A stretch of DNA of 64,000 nucleotides, taken from the NCBI GenBank assembly GCA_021730285.1, contig CP082962.1:3100001-3164000 (forward strand). Direction: 5' to 3'. Origin of the DNA: Desulfovibrio sp. JY (GTDB lineage: Bacteria > Desulfobacterota > Desulfovibrionia > Desulfovibrionales > Desulfovibrionaceae). The notes beneath the pieces are model-generated. The model saw only the letters and a list, made by a program, of their open reading frames with translations, searched no databases and was not told where the DNA came from. The translations under genes and the position numbers were made by a program. Below, piece by piece: positions 62,258 to 64,000 of this stretch; the first letter of the stretch is position 1, and each line of letters starts with the position of its first letter.

Positions 62258-62687
62258 CTGCGGTGTTTTGACGCTGTTATAGTAGAAACGCCCTATTCCC
62301 GGGAAGGCTGAACGCATCCATCTTGAGAGGAGCGGATCTTTCCATGGTAGTGGTGGGGCGCCTCATCTTTGTAAAATGATGCGCTTGTTCCCCTCTCGCC
62401 TCCCGTCATCGCAGCTATTCCCCTCATTCCCCAAGTTTCCTTTTTCTGCAGTCTTCATTTCTCCTTCTCCCACGCTTCGAAAACGAGCCAAGGGATCTTT
62501 GACCTATGCCTGAATGGATTGGCTTCCGTGACCGCTTGTCGGGGCTCACTGTTACGTGATGCAATCCCGGCGGCCTTCGTTAGAGCAAAATTCATGGATG
62601 GTGTGATGGTTATTTACGGGGGTGCACCTTTTTTGTTATAATCGATTCAATCTGTTTTTTATGTTCATTGTGACAAAGGAAAAAAAG
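62258..62687. other. 430-bp gap of atypical composition
   Basis: From about 62330 the base composition becomes clearly less GC-rich than the rest of the window. A small hairpin (gcgcctcat/atgatgcgc) lies at about 62355-62382. No gene was recognised. The region ends with the promoter of the AT-rich receiver gene. Confidence 0.4.
62613..62642 (+). promoter_or_regulatory. Promoter of the AT-rich receiver gene
   Basis: TTTACG at 62613-62618 and a perfect TATAAT at 62637-62642 are separated by 18 bases. The leader to the ATG at 62688 is about 40 bases and includes AAAGGA. It is the best consensus -10 noticed in the window. Confidence 0.55.
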
Positions 62688-63401
62688 ATGGGAAAAGTCA
62701 AGAATATTATTATAGCTGACGATGAAGCGGAGTGCAGAGAAGAATTTACTTCCAGGCCTGAGCATTTTAAGGTTCTCGAAGTTGATAATGCAAATAATCT
62801 TGTTGATGAACTCAAGAAGCTATTTGCAATAAATCAAAGTCCAGACCTTGTGTTGCTTGATATTTGGCGGCCTGCTGACCGTATACCGCCTGATCAGGCG
62901 GAGCGTGAAGACCGTGCCAAGAAAAGTTTACAGGATTTGACCGCTCAATTGGAACTGACACGCAGTATTGTTAAGGAGGCATGGATTCCACGAGGCTTTC
63001 ATGTCCTCAGTGAAATTCGTAAAGAGTGGCCTGATCCAACGGAATTGCCTGTCGCCCTGTATTCCAAGCGCGGCTACTTTTTAGCTACCCCTGAGCAATT
63101 GGAGCAAGTTGAGAACCAAAATGCACATTGGATTCTCAAGAATGATGAGAATGAGTTTTTCGAGTACGTGCAAGACCGCATCGATCGCCTTGTTGGCATT
63201 TACAAAAAGAACAGGAAGACGAAAAAACAAATTTTCAAGATGCGTATTATTTCAATTTCTGCAATTTTTATATCAATTGCTGTTCTGGCCCTCTTCGTCG
63301 GGAAGCATCTTCTTGGAGCGAATTCTTTCCCAGAAACAGTGGCCTCGTGTATTCTGAGCGTCATTTTGACATATGGCCTTGACCGCCTCCTCTTGCGCTG
63401 A
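62688..63401 (+). CDS. Membrane-anchored receiver-domain protein
   Basis: The 237-residue protein has a receiver-like domain. The acidic residues are Asp11-Asp12-Glu13, the phosphoacceptor is probably Asp58 (LVLLDIW), then Ser126 (ALYSKRG) and Lys151 (WILKNDE). A helical insert of about 50 residues lies after Asp58. Two C-terminal membrane helices follow (about 186-208 and 215-232), with no DNA-binding or enzymatic output. AAAGGA precedes the ATG at 62688. Codon use is AT-rich and unlike its neighbours, suggesting horizontal gain. A partner kinase is not adjacent. The function is unknown. Confidence 0.72.
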   Translation: MGKVKNIIIADDEAECREEFTSRPEHFKVLEVDNANNLVDELKKLFAINQSPDLVLLDIWRPADRIPPDQAEREDRAKKSLQDLTAQLELTRSIVKEAWIPRGFHVLSEIRKEWPDPTELPVALYSKRGYFLATPEQLEQVENQNAHWILKNDENEFFEYVQDRIDRLVGIYKKNRKTKKQIFKMRIISISAIFISIAVLALFVGKHLLGANSFPETVASCILSVILTYGLDRLLLR

Positions 63402-63494
63402 ACCGTAAGGGAGAAAGACGGGAGCGGATGAACTGGAGGGCAAAGTCCGTTCGACAACGCGCGAGGCTTCTTCTCCAGGCGCCTGCCGCCTCTT

Positions 63495-64000
63495 TTAAAA
63501 CGACGACAAGATTCCCACCACCGTTCCGGTCATAAGCGAGGCCAATACGCCGGCCACCAAGGCGCGCCCGCCAAGGGCCGTGATCTCGTGCTTGCGCGAC
63601 GGGCAAAGCGAGGTGAGCCCGGCGAGCAGGATGCCCACGCTGCCGCAGTTGGCGAAGCTGCACATGGCATAGGTCATAATCAGGCGGCTGTGCTCGGAAA
63701 GCGCCCCGGCCGGCAGCTTGGCCATGTCGATGAAGGCGATGAATTCGTTGAGCACGATCTTGGTCCCCAGCAGCGAACCGGCCGTGGCGGCTTCGGCCCA
63801 GGGCACGCCGAGCAGCCAGGCCGCCGGGGCCAGCAGGAAGCCGAGCATGCGCTCGAGGGTCAACGGCGCGCCGGCCACTTCCGGAAAGAGCGCAAGCATG
63901 ATGTTGGCCAGCTTGACCAGGGCCACGAACACAAGCAGCGTGGCCACGATGCTCCAGAAGAGCTTCAGCCCGTCGGCCGTGCCCGAAACGATGGCGTCCA
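63495..64000 (-). CDS. nupC: Concentrative nucleoside transporter, C-terminal part
   Basis: The frame is open to the window edge, so the start is missing. The visible 168 residues (from DAIVSGTADGLKLF) contain the C-terminal Nup block: LLGTKIVLNEFIAFIDMAKLP, MTYAMCSFANCGSVGILLAG and LGGRALVAGVLASLMTG. All are conserved in NupC/CNT proteins, which import nucleosides with H+ or Na+. It converges with the receiver gene. Confidence 0.92.
   Translation of the reverse strand, partial: DAIVSGTADGLKLFWSIVATLLVFVALVKLANIMLALFPEVAGAPLTLERMLGFLLAPAAWLLGVPWAEAATAGSLLGTKIVLNEFIAFIDMAKLPAGALSEHSRLIMTYAMCSFANCGSVGILLAGLTSLCPSRKHEITALGGRALVAGVLASLMTGTVVGILSSF

Overview
The window is GC-rich chromosomal DNA with almost gap-free coding and short, strongly structured intergenic gaps. 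The gene set suggests an anaerobic sulfate reducer of the Desulfovibrionaceae (Desulfovibrio / Solidesulfovibrio type). It includes a tungsten aldehyde:ferredoxin oxidoreductase with its own MoaD/ThiF proteins, twin molbindins, a four-subunit 2-oxoacid:ferredoxin oxidoreductase, a fused succinyl-CoA ligase, an encapsulated ferritin with its encapsulin, and UmuDC. The lineage is inferred from gene content; no rRNA is present. All coordinates and motif calls are by eye.

Layout. 0.2-3.7 kb: a Tim44-like membrane protein, two nearly identical Mop genes, and the encapsulin / encapsulated ferritin pair. 3.8-8.8 kb (minus): TPM-domain proteins and LemA, a PHP phosphoesterase, a bifunctional-nuclease-family protein and MiaB. 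9-16.7 kb (plus): cytochrome b561, a TauE-type exporter, fumarase, malic enzyme, a methyltransferase-like protein, D-serine ammonia-lyase and a DUF1848 protein. 17-24 kb: CsaA, then a long minus-strand cluster running AOR > MoaD-like > unknown AT-rich gene > ThiF-like > MoaD > aminoglycoside-phosphotransferase-like > APS-kinase-like. 24.2-26.5 kb: the remnant of a DUF364 gene carrying an 11-G tract, an MBL hydrolase, tRNA-Arg(ACG) and a periplasmic PPIase. 26.6-32.1 kb: korDABC and a SucC-SucD fusion. 32.2-36.3 kb: a small exported protein, a PAS histidine kinase, an AraC regulator and an EamA transporter. 36.2-42 kb (minus): dksA-like > rqcH-like, then phoH > pgpH > ybeY, with pgpH interrupted by an in-frame TAG. 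42-47.6 kb: GGDEF, GAF, GAPDH, a P1B ATPase and MarR. 47.6-48.2 kb: hicAB. 48.6-53.4 kb: two acyl-CoA synthetases in mirror image around two HTH-cupin regulators. 53.6-57.6 kb: a nicotinate phosphoribosyltransferase-like gene, umuDC and SRAP. 57.9-62.3 kb: HD-GYP, a K+ channel, nadM-like, a phosphoglycerate mutase and PHP. 62.7-64 kb: an AT-rich membrane-anchored receiver protein and the end of a nucleoside transporter.

How the genes work together. Fumarase, malic enzyme, KOR and the succinyl-CoA ligase fusion would supply both arms of an incomplete TCA cycle, with ferredoxin as electron carrier shared with AOR. The Mop proteins and MoaD/ThiF proteins would serve Mo/W handling and pterin cofactor synthesis.

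The most unusual content lies between the genes. Eight palindromes with an A/T core and a conserved tail all lie just 3' of a gene in the same relative orientation, and three of them are identical over 64 bp. GC-rich relatives of these elements have entered the ends of genes. Two further families are long hairpins with a conserved core and arms that differ in sequence but still pair.
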